DNA from: Arthrobacter sp. AQ5-05
GTDB taxonomy: Bacteria; Actinomycetota; Actinomycetes; Actinomycetales; Micrococcaceae
Direction: 5' to 3'
Assembly: GCF_003287975.1 (NCBI RefSeq)
Contig: NZ_QMKQ01000013.1
Coordinates: 49,723 to 113,722, forward strand
DNA length: 64,000 nucleotides
Shown here piece by piece: positions 63,796 through 64,000 of this stretch (the first letter of the stretch is position 1; every line of letters begins with the position of its first letter). Under the pieces are notes generated by a model. That model made no database searches, was not told the DNA's origin, and worked only from the letters and a program-made list of their open reading frames with translations. The translations under genes were made by a program, and so were the position numbers.

Positions 63796-64000
63796 ATGTC
63801 AGGTAACAAAGCCGTTGCATACAAGGCGCCGGGGATCGTGGAAATCATCGATACCCCGTATCCCACCCTTGAGCTCAGGGACGGACCCGGGGTCAACCCC
63901 GCCAACGTGGGGCGCAAGGTCCCGCACGGGGCCATCCTGCGCACCGTGAGCACCAACATCTGCGGCTCCGACCAGCACATGGTCCGCGGCCGCACCACCG
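63796..64000 (+). CDS. fdhA: Glutathione-independent formaldehyde dehydrogenase (N-terminus; gene continues past window)
   Basis: 68 codons visible: 'MSGNKAVAYKAPGIVEIID' opening then 'GRKVPHGAILRTVSTNICGSDQHMVRGRTT', the zinc-MDR start with catalytic-zinc Cys in 'NICGSDQHMVRGRT', characteristic of Pseudomonas-type FdhA. AGGAG before ATG 63796. Would oxidise the formaldehyde released when GbcA demethylates betaine; purU handles folate-bound C1 units. Confidence 0.88.
   Translation, partial: MSGNKAVAYKAPGIVEIIDTPYPTLELRDGPGVNPANVGRKVPHGAILRTVSTNICGSDQHMVRGRTT

Overview
The window is high-GC DNA with dense coding, GTG and TTG starts, many apparently leaderless genes and strong GC3 bias. It reads as an actinobacterium of the Micrococcaceae (Arthrobacter, Paeniglutamicibacter or Glutamicibacter type). 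Supporting genes are an 830-residue dimethylglycine oxidase very like the Arthrobacter globiformis enzyme as I remember it, a RamB regulator beside glyoxylate-shunt genes, a DUF222/HNH protein, and the order tRNA-Ser, small SRP RNA, gluQRS, dnaX, recR.

Layout. 1-8.9 kb: a minus-strand cluster with universal stress protein, MocR/TauR-type regulator, alanine racemase, class III omega-aminotransferase, phosphate acetyltransferase, APC permease and a YeiH-type exporter cut by the window edge. The set resembles taurine or other C2-sulfonate dissimilation, but the key lyase Xsc is not in view. 9-10.5 kb: RamB. 10.8-15 kb: GNAT, shikimate-dehydrogenase-like, AraC remnant, MFS permease. 15.4-24.6 kb: a 9,150-bp integrated element inside a flavin-dependent (LLM class) oxidoreductase gene. 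25-31 kb: hemerythrin pair, a broken membrane-protein gene, YkvI-like transporter, ArsR-type regulator, PH-domain protein, P-loop kinase. 31.6-34.7 kb: isocitrate lyase and malate synthase. 35-42.6 kb: transporters, FrnE-like DsbA, LytR C-terminal protein, 2OG-Fe(II) oxygenase. 42.7-46 kb: histidine kinase, degenerate Hpt-like protein, response regulator. 46-53.3 kb: tRNA-Ser, HNH protein, SRP RNA, gluQRS, dnaX, recR. 53.3-64 kb: glycine betaine catabolism (BCCT uptake, GbcAB demethylation, dimethylglycine oxidase, formyl-THF deformylase, LysR regulator, formaldehyde dehydrogenase running off the end).

The most unusual object is the 9.15-kb element. It encodes a large serine integrase, a P22-type major capsid protein, a head-tail connector, a head-closure protein, a small terminase subunit and several small unknowns. 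No portal, large terminase, protease, tail or lysis gene is recognisable. Every gene looks intact and closely spaced, so it looks like a capsid-encoding phage satellite or mini-prophage rather than a decayed prophage. Its attachment sites can be read directly: fusing the two ends gives a symmetric attP with 17-bp inverted arms around a central AA and a symmetric attB inside the oxidoreductase gene. A perfect 21-bp inverted repeat flanking a 72-bp AT-rich segment lies in its middle and could be an origin or control region.

The metabolic parts may be linked. RamB controls acetate and glyoxylate metabolism in corynebacteria. A nearly identical block plus the core CACTTTGCC occurs upstream of both ramB and aceA here, and a RamB-like AAAACTTTG sits before the aminotransferase-pta genes. 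This would connect C2-sulfonate-derived acetyl-CoA with the glyoxylate shunt.
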